Source of the DNA: Iamia majanohamensis
GTDB lineage: Bacteria; Actinomycetota; Acidimicrobiia; Acidimicrobiales; Iamiaceae
DNA: 64,000 nt
Assembly: GCF_028532485.1 (NCBI RefSeq)
Contig: NZ_CP116942.1
Location: 248,001-312,000, forward strand
Direction: 5' to 3'
Below the pieces are notes generated by a model that saw only the letters and a program-made list of their open reading frames with translations, was not told where the DNA came from and ran no database searches. Each line of letters starts with the position of its first letter. The stretch's first letter is position 1. Positions 41,828 to 49,842 of this stretch are shown one piece after another. Both the position numbers and the translations under genes were made by a program.

Positions 41828-43429
41828 ATGCCTGCTCCCGTGCCGTCCACCCAGCCCTGGCCCACCACCTACTCGCCCGGGGGGATGGTGTGCTCGGTCG
41901 ACCACCTGGCCTCCTCGGCCGGGGCCGAGGTGCTGGCCGCGGGCGGCTCGGCGGTCGACGCCGCGGTGGCCGCCAGCGCGGTCCTGGCCGTGACCACCCC
42001 CCACATGTGCGGCATGGGCGGCGACCTCTTCGCCCTGGTGCACCACCGGAGCGGGCCGCCCGAGGTGCTCGACGCCTCGGGGCGGGCGGGGAGCGGGGCC
42101 GACCCGCAGCGCCTTCGGGCCGAGGGCCACCAGGCCATGCCCTTCCGGGGCGACGTGCGGGCGGCCACGGTGCCCGGGTGCGTCGACGGCTGGTGCGCCC
42201 TGCTGGAGCGCCACGGCCGCCTCGGGCGCGCCGCGGTCCTCGCCCCCGCCCGCCGCCTGGCCGAGGACGGCTTCCCCGCCTCGCCCATGCTCGCCTTCAT
42301 GCTCCACGCCCTCGACGGGGTGGAGGGCTGCGACGAGCTGGCCGGGGTCCGCCCCGACGTGGGGGCACGGGTCCTGCGCCCGGACCTGGCCCGCATGCTC
42401 GCCGCGGTGGCCGACGGCGGCCGGGCCGCGTTCTACGAGGGCGAGTTCGGGCGGTCCCTGGTGGAGGTCGGTGGCGGCGAGTACGCCCCCGCCGACCTGG
42501 CCGCCCCGGCCGCCCGCTGGCGCGACCCCCTCGGGGCCCGGGTCTGGGGCCACGACGTGTGGACCGTGCCCCCCACCTCCCAGGGCTACCTCACCCTGCT
42601 GTCCGCGCTCGTGGTGGAGCGCCTCGCCGGCGACGACCTCCCGCCGGTCGACGACGCGGCGTGGGCCCACCTGCTCGTCGAGGCCTCCCGGCTGGCCGCG
42701 GCCGACCGCCCCGCGGTGCTCCACGACGGGGCCGACGGCGCCGCCCTGCTGGACGAGGCCCGGGTCGCAGCCGCCGTCGCCGGCTTCGACCCGGACCGCC
42801 GGTGGCCCGGCGGCGCCCCCGTGCGCGAGGGCGGCACCATCCACCTCTGCGCCGTCGACCGGGAGGGCACCGGCGTCAGCCTCATCCAGTCCAACGCGTC
42901 GGGCTTCGGGTGCCACGTGGCCGTGCCCGGCACCGGCATCCTCCTCCACAACCGCGGCATCGGCTTCTCCCTGGAGGAGGGCCACCCGGCCGAGTACGGG
43001 CCCGGGCGGGTGCCGCCCCACACGCTGGCGCCCGCCCTGGTCACCCGTCCCGACGGCACCCTGCGGGCCGTGCTCGGCACCATGGGCGGCGACTCCCAGC
43101 CCCAGGTCGTCCTCCAGCTGCTGGCCCGCCTCCTGGCCGGTGGCGAGGAGCCCGGCGCCGCCCTCGACGCCCCCCGGGCCGTGGTCGCCTCGGGCAGTGC
43201 CCAGGGCTTCGACACCTGGACCGACCCCCGCCAGCTGGTGCGCCTCGAGGGCCACGCCCCCGACGGGTGGGCCGGGGGACTGGAGGCCCGGGGCCACGAG
43301 GTGGAGGTGGTCGGGGCCGACCCGGCCGGCTTCGGCCACGCCCACGTCATCGAGGTCCGCCCCGACGGGGTGCGGGCCGGCGCCTCCGACGTCCGGGCCA
43401 TGACCGGCGCCGCCGTCGCCGCCCCCTGA
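41828..43429 (+). CDS. Gamma-glutamyltransferase-family protein
   Basis: This 533-residue Ntn-hydrolase precursor has the large-subunit start GGMVCSVDHLAS, the self-cleavage nucleophile Thr337 in GGTIHLCAVDREG, QSNASGFG, and the PHTLAPALV and GTMGGDSQPQ blocks. Classical GGT has TTH at the cleavage site; here the second residue is Ile. No signal peptide is visible, so it may be cytoplasmic, as in several actinobacterial and acylase-type members. A TAGCGT box at 41813-41818, 9 nt upstream, sets the ATG. Glutathione is unlikely in a mycothiol organism, so the substrate may be another gamma-glutamyl compound. Confidence 0.88.
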   Translation: MPAPVPSTQPWPTTYSPGGMVCSVDHLASSAGAEVLAAGGSAVDAAVAASAVLAVTTPHMCGMGGDLFALVHHRSGPPEVLDASGRAGSGADPQRLRAEGHQAMPFRGDVRAATVPGCVDGWCALLERHGRLGRAAVLAPARRLAEDGFPASPMLAFMLHALDGVEGCDELAGVRPDVGARVLRPDLARMLAAVADGGRAAFYEGEFGRSLVEVGGGEYAPADLAAPAARWRDPLGARVWGHDVWTVPPTSQGYLTLLSALVVERLAGDDLPPVDDAAWAHLLVEASRLAAADRPAVLHDGADGAALLDEARVAAAVAGFDPDRRWPGGAPVREGGTIHLCAVDREGTGVSLIQSNASGFGCHVAVPGTGILLHNRGIGFSLEEGHPAEYGPGRVPPHTLAPALVTRPDGTLRAVLGTMGGDSQPQVVLQLLARLLAGGEEPGAALDAPRAVVASGSAQGFDTWTDPRQLVRLEGHAPDGWAGGLEARGHEVEVVGADPAGFGHAHVIEVRPDGVRAGASDVRAMTGAAVAAP

Positions 43430-43456
43430 GGCCCCGGGCCGACGGCGGTCGGGCCG

Positions 43457-43485
43457 ACCGGACCTGACGCTCCGTCAGGTCCGGT
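43457..43485. terminator. Perfect 13-bp hairpin with 3-nt loop
   Basis: ACCGGACCTGACG and CGTCAGGTCCGGT pair around CTC, 27 nt after the gamma-glutamyltransferase stop. It is a strong terminator candidate, without a T-tract. Confidence 0.75.
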
Positions 43486-43509
43486 TGGGACGGGTCCCGC
43501 CGGGCTCGC

Positions 43510-43515
43510 TACGGT
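43510..43515 (+). promoter_or_regulatory. -10 box of the DUF4214 gene
   Basis: TACGGT is followed by an expected start near 43522, which coincides with the 5' base of the hairpin 43521-43551. The resulting leader is about 60 nt. Confidence 0.5.
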
Positions 43516-43520
43516 CTCCG

Positions 43521-43551
43521 CCGTCGCCACCCGATCAGCGGGTGGCGACGG
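43521..43551 (+). promoter_or_regulatory. 5'-terminal mRNA hairpin before the DUF4214 gene
   Basis: CCGTCGCCACCCG and CGGGTGGCGACGG make a perfect 13-bp stem with loop ATCAG, ending 29 nt before the ATG. Because it follows a -10 box directly, it is better read as a 5'-end structure of the message (stability or regulation) than as a terminator. Confidence 0.5.
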
Positions 43552-43580
43552 GGACCGACACCAGCCCCAGGGGGGATCCG

Positions 43581-45212
43581 ATGCACCTGACCGTCCGTCG
43601 CGCGCTCGTCGCGCTCGTGGCCGCCGCCCTCGCGGCGGTCGGCCTGGGCCTGGCCGCGTCGCCGGCCTCGGCCGTCACCGAGACCTCGACGGTGACCTGG
43701 CGCCACGTGGGGGCGTGCGGCAGCGTCGCCTCGACCACGGCGCCCGAGGGCGCGGTGTCCATGGCGGTCACCGTGCGCGGTGCCGACGGCGGCCGGGGCG
43801 GCCAGGTCGCAGGGGCCACCGGCGGCGCCGGTGGGGCCGGCGGCGAGGCCACCGCGACCGTGCCCGTCAGCGGGGGCCAGGTCGTCTCGGCCGTCACCGG
43901 CTGCGTCGGCAGCACCGGCACCTCCAGCTCCGGGCCCGGGGGCGCCGGGTTCGCCGTCGGTGGGTCCGGGGGCGAGGGCCACGGCGTGCTCACCAGCGAC
44001 CACCACGGCGGGGGCGGGGGCGGGGCCTCGGCCCTGTGCCTCGGCCCGGCCTGCCTGGCGGGGGCACAGGGCGTGACCCCGCTCGTCGTCGCCGGCGGCG
44101 GAGGTGGCGGGGGGAGCCTCAACTGCGCCGGCACCAGCGTCGGCACCGGCGGCGCCGCAGGCGGCGGCTCGGTGACCTCCGACGGCGCCGGGGCCGGGGC
44201 CTCGGGCGCGCCCGGGGGCGGCGGCCTGCACTCGAACGGCGGCGCCGGCGGGGTGAACAGCACGCCCGGCCTGCCCGGTGGCGGCACGGGCGGCGACGGC
44301 CGCCAGGGCAGCGGCACCAACTCCGGCGGCGGGGGCGGCGGCGCCGGGTACCGCGGCGGGGCGGGCGGCACCGGCACCTCCGGCGGTGCGGCGCTGTGCG
44401 CCGGCGGCGGTGGGGGCGGCGCAGGCTCGTCCTGGGTGGCGAGCTCGGGGACGGCGACGTCGTTCTCGACCCGGCCCGCCGGGACCGTCCCCAGCGTCAC
44501 GGTGACCTTCACGGTCGAGACCGAGGTCGTCGACCACGTGCCCTTCGCCTCGCTCGACGCCCTCATCGTGCGCCAGCACCAGGACCTCCTCGGCCGGGAC
44601 CCCACCGCAGAGGAGCTGGCCGGGTGGCGGACCGCCATCACCGACGGCTCGGCCACCGCCGACGAGCTGGTCGTCAGCCTGCTGCCCGACGACCAGGACG
44701 CCCTCGACGCCCGGGTCGTCCGCCTCTACCTGGCCTACTTCCTGCGCCCACCCGACCTCGACGGGTTCCGCTACTGGCGGGACCAGCTGGCGGGCGGCCG
44801 CTCCCTGCAGAGCACCTCGAACCTGTTCTCCGGCACCAGCGAGTTCCGGGCCCGCTACGGGTCCCTCGACGACGGCCAGTTCGTGGACCTCATCTACCGC
44901 AACGTCCTGGACCGGGAGGGCGAGCCCGCGGGCCGGGCGTTCTGGACCGACCAGCTGACCCGGGGGATCCGCAGCCGGGGCTGGGTGATGACCTACTTCT
45001 CGGAGTCGATCGAGAACGGCATCCGCAAGACGGCCCACGTGGGCGTGGTCCGCCTGCACCTGGCGATGCTGGGGCGCATGCCGACCAAGGCCGAGCTGTC
45101 CGGCGCGGTGGCGCCGGTCGTGGCCGGCACCGCCAACGCGGACGAGGTGCTGCTCGCCGTGGCCCACGGCATCCGCACCAGCCCGGAGTACGCCACCCGG
45201 GTCGGCGCCTGA
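43581..45212 (+). CDS. Secreted glycine-rich protein with C-terminal DUF4214
   Basis: The 543-residue protein has a signal peptide (1-30, ending SPASA), a small N-terminal beta segment and a Gly/Ala-rich region (about 65-290) made of irregular GG-A-GG repeats with several Cys. A short strand (VTVTFTVETEV) follows, then DUF4214-type helical repeats from about 325 to the end (LLGRDPTAEELAGW, YWRDQLAGGRS, FWTDQLTRGI). DUF4214 domains are found in secreted and S-layer-associated proteins. A strong AGGGGGGA site precedes the ATG, in the same context as the other DUF4214 gene (22443). A surface or matrix role is inferred. Confidence 0.82.
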   Translation: MHLTVRRALVALVAAALAAVGLGLAASPASAVTETSTVTWRHVGACGSVASTTAPEGAVSMAVTVRGADGGRGGQVAGATGGAGGAGGEATATVPVSGGQVVSAVTGCVGSTGTSSSGPGGAGFAVGGSGGEGHGVLTSDHHGGGGGGASALCLGPACLAGAQGVTPLVVAGGGGGGGSLNCAGTSVGTGGAAGGGSVTSDGAGAGASGAPGGGGLHSNGGAGGVNSTPGLPGGGTGGDGRQGSGTNSGGGGGGAGYRGGAGGTGTSGGAALCAGGGGGGAGSSWVASSGTATSFSTRPAGTVPSVTVTFTVETEVVDHVPFASLDALIVRQHQDLLGRDPTAEELAGWRTAITDGSATADELVVSLLPDDQDALDARVVRLYLAYFLRPPDLDGFRYWRDQLAGGRSLQSTSNLFSGTSEFRARYGSLDDGQFVDLIYRNVLDREGEPAGRAFWTDQLTRGIRSRGWVMTYFSESIENGIRKTAHVGVVRLHLAMLGRMPTKAELSGAVAPVVAGTANADEVLLAVAHGIRTSPEYATRVGA

Positions 45213-45248
45213 CGTCGCGCCGGTCGCCTCCGCCCACACTGCGGAGCG

Positions 45249-45277
45249 ACGGGGGCGGGCGCGCCGCCCGCCCCCGT
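45249..45277. terminator. Perfect 13-bp bidirectional hairpin
   Basis: ACGGGGGCGGGCG and CGCCCGCCCCCGT pair around CGC between the convergent DUF4214 and plsY genes. The last base is shared with the plsY stop codon. Confidence 0.7.
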
Positions 45278-45891
45278 CAGCGACCGGCGGCCCGGCGGTT
45301 GACCGCCAGGCGGGCCAGCATCACCGCCGAGCCCAGCCCGGCGAAGGCGGGCAGCGATGCGGTGGGCGGTGGCCCCCAGGCGTTGGGGAGGCCCCGCCGC
45401 CACCAGACCAGGGCGGCGACGGTCCACGCCGTGCACGAGATCTGGATGGCCCGGTCGGCGTCCTGGGTCCGGGTGGCCGACAGGTAGGCCACGGCGGCGT
45501 CGAGGGGGAAGTAGGCCGGGAACAGCACGAGCGAGGCCCCCGCTGAGGTGGCCACCCCCTTGCCGCCGCGGAACCGGGAGGGGGCGGGGAACACGTGGCC
45601 GGCGATCGACGCGGCGCCAGCCGCGGCGCCACCGGCGGGGCCGCCGAGGGCCCGGCCCAGCGCAGCGGCGGCCGCGCCCTTGCCCATGTCCAGGACGAGG
45701 ACGGCCACGCCCCAGCCCGGGCCCAGCAGGCTGGCCGCGTTGGTGGCGCCGGGGTTGCCGGACCCCGACGTGTGCAGGTCGACCCCGCCCCCGCGGGCCA
45801 GCCGGGCGGCGAGGGTCGCCGACGGCAGCAGCCCGGCCCCGTACCCGGCGACGCCGGCGAGCAGCACCCGGAGGGTGCCGGGCGCGGCCAC
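45277..45891 (-). CDS. plsY: Acyl-phosphate:glycerol-3-phosphate acyltransferase-like protein
   Basis: This 204-residue protein has about five membrane helices and the PlsY signatures SGNPGATNA and RGGKGVATS plus GHVFPAPSRFRGG. PlsY transfers an acyl group from acyl phosphate to glycerol-3-phosphate in phospholipid synthesis. GTG at 45891 begins 1 nt after the degV stop, so the two genes are coupled, which makes sense because DegV proteins bind fatty acids. No plsX is in the window. Confidence 0.88.
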   Translation of the reverse strand: MAAPGTLRVLLAGVAGYGAGLLPSATLAARLARGGGVDLHTSGSGNPGATNAASLLGPGWGVAVLVLDMGKGAAAAALGRALGGPAGGAAAGAASIAGHVFPAPSRFRGGKGVATSAGASLVLFPAYFPLDAAVAYLSATRTQDADRAIQISCTAWTVAALVWWRRGLPNAWGPPPTASLPAFAGLGSAVMLARLAVNRRAAGR

Positions 45892-45892
45892 C

Positions 45893-46714
45893 TCAGGCCC
45901 CGCCGTCGAGCGGGTGGAACACGGCGCCGAAGGTCCCGGCCCCGGTGTGGGCCGCCACCGAGGGGCCGACGACGTAGCGCACCACCTCGGCCACCTGGGG
46001 GAGGTCGCGGAGCACCGCCTCCAGGGCGTCCGCGGCCTCTGGGGCGTCGGCGTCGCCCACGCCGACCCGCAGCGGGCCCTCGGCCTCGGCGACGGCTGCG
46101 GCCATGGCGGCAGCGGCCTCGTCGACGTCGCCGACCCGGGCCAGCTCGCGCATGTCGGGCCCGGCCGAGCAGTAGACGGGCACACCCTCGCCGGCGGCGA
46201 CGGGCAGCCGGCCGCCGTCGTTGGCCCGGGCGATCTCGCCGATGGTGAACACCGACGCCGCCGAGCTCGCGATGCGGGCCGCGGCGGCCCCGGCGGCCTC
46301 GACGTCGGCCCCGCCGGCGAGGGCCTCGGCCGCCCGCCAGACGCAGCAGCCCTCGATGAACGAGGCCGTGCCGGTGTCGACGACCCGCACCGGGATGTCG
46401 GCCATGCCCGCCGCGACCCCGGCCGCGGCCACGGTGGCGGACTGGTTCGCGCCCACGTGGACCGACAGCACGGCGTCGGCCCCGGAGGTCGCAGCGGCCT
46501 CGTAGGCGGCGAGCAGCTGCCCGGGGGCGGGCGCGGCGGTGGACACCTCGGCCCCGGCGCGCAGCCGGGCGCAGAACCAGGTCGCGTCGAGGTCGGTCTC
46601 GTGGTGGGCCTGGCCGTCGACCACCACGGTGAGGGGGACCACGGCGATGCCGAAGCGGTCCCGGAGCGAGGCGGGGAGCATGGCGTTGGAGTCGGTGACC
46701 ACGCGCACGTCCAC
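45893..46714 (-). CDS. DegV-family fatty-acid-binding protein
   Basis: The 273-residue protein begins VRVVTDSNAMLP, the DegV signature, and continues with the second-domain SVFTIGEIARANDGGR and a C-terminal HTGAGTFGAVF. DegV/FakB proteins hold a fatty acid for phosphorylation by FakA. Its coupling to plsY fits acyl-phosphate use in lipid synthesis. GTG at 46714 is 8 nt after a TAGCGT box at 46723-46728. A FakA gene is not in the window. Confidence 0.9.
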   Translation of the reverse strand: MDVRVVTDSNAMLPASLRDRFGIAVVPLTVVVDGQAHHETDLDATWFCARLRAGAEVSTAAPAPGQLLAAYEAAATSGADAVLSVHVGANQSATVAAAGVAAGMADIPVRVVDTGTASFIEGCCVWRAAEALAGGADVEAAGAAAARIASSAASVFTIGEIARANDGGRLPVAAGEGVPVYCSAGPDMRELARVGDVDEAAAAMAAAVAEAEGPLRVGVGDADAPEAADALEAVLRDLPQVAEVVRYVVGPSVAAHTGAGTFGAVFHPLDGGA

Positions 46715-46826
46715 GGCGCCGGACGCTAGAGGGCCGCGGGGCCACGGGTGGCGCGGTGCGCCCGCCGCCGCCCTCCGGTAGAAGGACGACCACGTCCGGG
46801 CCCGCCGGGCCCGAGGAGGCAGCCCC

Positions 46827-47324
46827 ATGGCCCTGACCCGACTGCACAACGAGGACTGGGGCTTCGCCTCCAACTGCTTCGTCTGCGAGCCGCGCAACGA
46901 CGGCGGCCTCCGCATCCCGTTCCACCACGACACCGACCGCGACGTGGTGGTCGCCTCCTTCACGCTCGACGACACCTTCTCCGGCGCGCCCAGCTACGTC
47001 CACGGCGGGGTCAGCCTGGCCGTGCTCGACGAGGCCCAGGCGTGGGCCACCATCGCCGTCGCCGGCCGCTTCGCGGTCACGACCGAGACCACCACCCGCT
47101 TCCTCCGCCCCGTGCTGGTCGGCGAGGCCTACGACGTGGAGGCCCGGCTCACCGAGCGCGGCGACGAGCGCCTGGCCACCGAGGGCCGCATCACCGACGT
47201 CCGGGGGAAGGTGTGCGCCGAGACCACGGCGACCTTCGCCGTCCTCGGTCCCGCCCAGGCGGCCCGGGCCACCGGCGTCGACGAGGGCGCGCTCGACCCG
47301 GCCTACCTCCGCGACGACGGCTGA
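46827..47324 (+). CDS. PaaI-like hot-dog thioesterase
   Basis: The 165-residue protein has FSGAPSYVHGGVSLAVLDEAQ, the hot-dog thioesterase motif with HGG and an acidic residue on the central helix, then TETTTRFLRPV. CFVC near residue 18 recalls the THEM4/PaaI subgroup. It probably hydrolyses acyl-CoA. GAGGAGG lies 8 nt before the ATG. It is a single gene, divergent from the degV-plsY pair. Confidence 0.86.
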   Translation: MALTRLHNEDWGFASNCFVCEPRNDGGLRIPFHHDTDRDVVVASFTLDDTFSGAPSYVHGGVSLAVLDEAQAWATIAVAGRFAVTTETTTRFLRPVLVGEAYDVEARLTERGDERLATEGRITDVRGKVCAETTATFAVLGPAQAARATGVDEGALDPAYLRDDG

Positions 47325-47414
47325 CCGAGCCCTCCGGGTGGGCCCGCCCCCGGGGTGCGCCCCGGGCCGCCCGGTGGGCCAGGATGACCCCGTGCACAGC
47401 CGGGTCGCCCACGG

Positions 47415-48455
47415 ATGACCGAGGTGGAGGAGCCCGACGGGCCCACCGACGAGGAGCTCGCCCGTCAGGTCGACGAGCGTCTCCACGAGCTCTACCAGCG
47501 GGCGCGCGGGCCCATCGACCGGCGCGAGGCCCGCTACTACGAGCCGGGCCGGGGCTACCACAGCCTCCAGGAGGCCGACCGCCGGGAGTCCACCTTCGGC
47601 GTGGCCATGGTCGGCCTCGACGGCGACGTCCACGGCGCCGGGGCCTGGGAGCAGCCCTTCGCGGTGCAGTCGATCTCCAAGGTGTTCGCGTACCTGCTGG
47701 CCCTGGAGGACCACGGGCGCGAGGCGGTGCTGCGGCGCGTCGGCGTCGAGCCCAGCGGCGACTCCTTCAGCTCGATCGTCTTCGACGAGGCCAGCCGGCG
47801 GCCCTACAACCCCATGGTCAACGCGGGCGCCCTCGTCACCGCCGACCTGGTGCGGGGCACGGGCGGGGTCGAGGTCGCCTGCGAGCGGGTCGTCGACCTC
47901 ATGCGGCGCCACGCCGGCAACCCCGACCTCCACGTCGACGAGGGCGTCTACGCCCGGGAGCAGGAGGGGGCCGACCGCAACCGGGCCACCGCCTACCTCC
48001 TCCGCAGCGAGGACATGATCGAGGGCTCGGCCGACGAGGTGCTCGCCCTGTACCTGCGCCAGTGCTCGGTGCAGGTCACCTGCCGCGACCTGGCGGCGAT
48101 GGCCGCGACCCTCGCCAACGGCGGCGTGAACCCGATCACCGGCGCCCGGGCGTGCGACCGCCGCCACGTCCGGGACGTCCTCACCGTCATGTACACGTGC
48201 GGCATGTACGACTTCGCCGGCGAGTGGGCCTTCGAGGTCGGGGTCCCGGCCAAGAGCGGGGTCGGCGGCGGCATCCTCGTCCCCATCCCCGGCAAGCTCG
48301 GCCTGGCCGTGTTCTCGCCCGGCCTCGACAGCCACGGCAACAGCATCCGCGGGGTCGAGGTGTGCCGGGAGATCTCCGATCGCCTCGGTCTCCACGTGTT
48401 CGCCTCCGAGGAGGAGGACGCCGTCCTGGGCGACCCCACCGCGGTGGCCGACTGA
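47415..48455 (+). CDS. glsA: Glutaminase
   Basis: The 346-residue enzyme of the beta-lactamase-like glutaminase family deaminates L-glutamine to glutamate. It has the catalytic QSISKVFAY motif (Ser86, Lys89), NPMVNAGALVT, an ATAYLLRSED-like block and CGMYDFAGEWAFEVG, with GVPAKSGVGGGI. The length exceeds the usual 310 by an N-terminal acidic extension and a C-terminal tail. The start ATG lies in a GC-rich stretch without a clear ribosome site. Confidence 0.93.
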   Translation: MTEVEEPDGPTDEELARQVDERLHELYQRARGPIDRREARYYEPGRGYHSLQEADRRESTFGVAMVGLDGDVHGAGAWEQPFAVQSISKVFAYLLALEDHGREAVLRRVGVEPSGDSFSSIVFDEASRRPYNPMVNAGALVTADLVRGTGGVEVACERVVDLMRRHAGNPDLHVDEGVYAREQEGADRNRATAYLLRSEDMIEGSADEVLALYLRQCSVQVTCRDLAAMAATLANGGVNPITGARACDRRHVRDVLTVMYTCGMYDFAGEWAFEVGVPAKSGVGGGILVPIPGKLGLAVFSPGLDSHGNSIRGVEVCREISDRLGLHVFASEEEDAVLGDPTAVAD

Positions 48456-48548
48456 CAGAACCGAGGGAGACGTCGGCCGCATCGTTCTGAGGCACGCACC
48501 CGCCACCCATGGCAGCTCCGTGCCTCAGAACCGAGGGGACGCCGGCCG
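48456..48548 (+). other. Direct repeats overlapping two mutually exclusive hairpins
   Basis: A 24/23-nt near-identical direct repeat starts at 48456 and 48526 (CAGAACCGAGGG then GACG-CGGCCG). Between them GTTCTGAGGCACG (48484-48496) pairs perfectly for 13 bp with 48519-48531, whose end is the CAGAAC of repeat 2. The GTTCTG can instead pair with the CAGAAC of repeat 1. Repeat 1 starts directly after the glutaminase stop. Confidence 0.6.
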
Positions 48549-48573
48549 GCGGCACGTCGGCAAGGATGCGGCC

Positions 48574-49455
48574 ATGAGCATCGAGGTCCACCTGGTCGAC
48601 GGCACCTACGAGCTGTTCCGGCACTTCTTCGCCGTGCCCTCGCACGTCACCGAGGACGGCCGCGAGGTCGGGGCGGTGCGGGGCACCGCGGGGTCGGTGC
48701 TGCGGATGCTGGAGGAGGGGGCCACCCACGTCGCCGTGGCCACCGACCACGTGATCGAGTCGTTCCGCAACGACCTCTACGGCCCCTACAAGGACGGCTC
48801 CGGCGTCGACCCCGCCCTCCTGTCGCAGTTCACCCTCCTCGAGGAGGTGCTCGAGGCCCTCGGCGTGACGGTGACGGCCATGGTGGAGCACGAGGCCGAC
48901 GACGCCCTCGCCGCCCTGGCCGCGGTGGCCGCGGCCGACGACCGGGTGGACAAGGTGTGGATCTGCACGCCCGACAAGGACCTGGCCCAGTGCGTGGGCG
49001 GCAAGGTGGCCCAGCTCGACCGACGCAAGGGCGTGGTGGTCGACGCCGCCGGCGTGGAGGAGAAGTACGGCGTGCCGCCGGAGTCGATCCCGGACTGGCT
49101 GGGCCTGGTGGGCGACAGCGCCGACGGCTTCCCGGGCCTGCCCGGGTGGGGGGCCAAGTCCGCCGCCGCCGTGCTGCGCGCCTTCGGCCACATCGACGCC
49201 ATCCCGGCCGACCCCGCGGCCTGGCACGTCAAGGTGCGCAGCGCCGCCGCCCTGGCCGACACCCTGGCCGAGAACATGGCCGACGCCCTGCTGTTCCGCC
49301 GCCTGGCCACCCTCGAGGTCGACGCCCCGGTGCCGGGCGACGTCGACGCCCTGCGCTGGCGCGGTCCGGCCGAGGGGGCCGAGGCGCTCTGCGCGTCGAT
49401 CGACGCCGACGGCCTGGCCCGGCGGGCTGCGGCCCTGGCCGAGGCCCGGGCCTGA
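48574..49455 (+). CDS. 5'-3' exonuclease (PolA N-terminal/flap family)
   Basis: This 293-residue stand-alone exonuclease starts VHLVDGTYELFRHFF, with the first metal-ligand Asp. It continues with EHEADDALAAL (acidic cluster), KVWICTPDKDLAQCV and the helix-hairpin-helix GLPGWGAKSAAAVL. It is like the N-terminal domain of DNA polymerase I and would trim flaps or RNA primers. It could serve the NHEJ-type ligase genes downstream, but the 467-bp gap argues against one operon. Confidence 0.88.
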   Translation: MSIEVHLVDGTYELFRHFFAVPSHVTEDGREVGAVRGTAGSVLRMLEEGATHVAVATDHVIESFRNDLYGPYKDGSGVDPALLSQFTLLEEVLEALGVTVTAMVEHEADDALAALAAVAAADDRVDKVWICTPDKDLAQCVGGKVAQLDRRKGVVVDAAGVEEKYGVPPESIPDWLGLVGDSADGFPGLPGWGAKSAAAVLRAFGHIDAIPADPAAWHVKVRSAAALADTLAENMADALLFRRLATLEVDAPVPGDVDALRWRGPAEGAEALCASIDADGLARRAAALAEARA

Positions 49456-49538
49456 GCGACCGCCCGGCCCGGATGCGGCCGGCGGGCCACCGCGGCGGGC
49501 GTCGCCGTGCGGTGGTCCCGGGCCCACACGCCGGAGAA

Positions 49539-49578
49539 GCGGTGACCCGGAGCCCCCTCCCAAGCTCCGGGCCACCGC
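49539..49578. terminator. 14-bp hairpin downstream of the exonuclease gene
   Basis: GCGGTG-A-CCCGGAGC pairs with GCTCCGGG-C-CACCGC around a 10-nt C-rich loop, one A-C mismatch within the stem. It is probably a terminator for the gene ending at 49455. Confidence 0.55.
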
Positions 49579-49678
49579 CTCCGCGGTGTGGTTCTCCCCC
49601 CAGGCGCAGCACGTCGACCTGCTCGGATCCCCCGAACCGGGCCGGTCGACTGGGCGCTTGGTGCATCGCGTGCGCTGC

Positions 49679-49753
49679 ATGACGCCCTGCTGCTGCGCAC
49701 ACTGTGCAAGAACTTCCCCCGTGAGCGGTATGGCCCGAAAGGATGGTTTCTGA
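49679..49753 (+). CDS. Cysteine-rich micro-ORF, possible leader peptide
   Basis: This is a 24-codon frame from ATG beginning MTPCCCAHCARTSP, with three consecutive Cys codons and a fourth three codons later. Short frames with Cys runs serve as cysteine-sensing leader peptides before sulfur genes in actinobacteria. The next gene here (LigD polymerase) is not a sulfur gene and has its own promoter, so the frame may be coincidental. Confidence 0.25.
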   Translation: MTPCCCAHCARTSPVSGMARKDGF

Positions 49754-49804
49754 ACTAGTCACCAGTCTTGTGCCGTTCCTCGGGGTCCACTGACCAGGGG
49801 CGCG

Positions 49805-49842
49805 TCGACACAGCGTGAGGATCTCCGCACCCGGTGTGTCGA
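49805..49842. promoter_or_regulatory. 8-bp inverted repeat upstream of ligD polymerase gene
   Basis: TCGACACA (49805-49812) and TGTGTCGA (49835-49842) are separated by 22 nt, about 70 bp before the -10 box of the gene at 49923. It could be an operator or a small hairpin. Confidence 0.35.
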
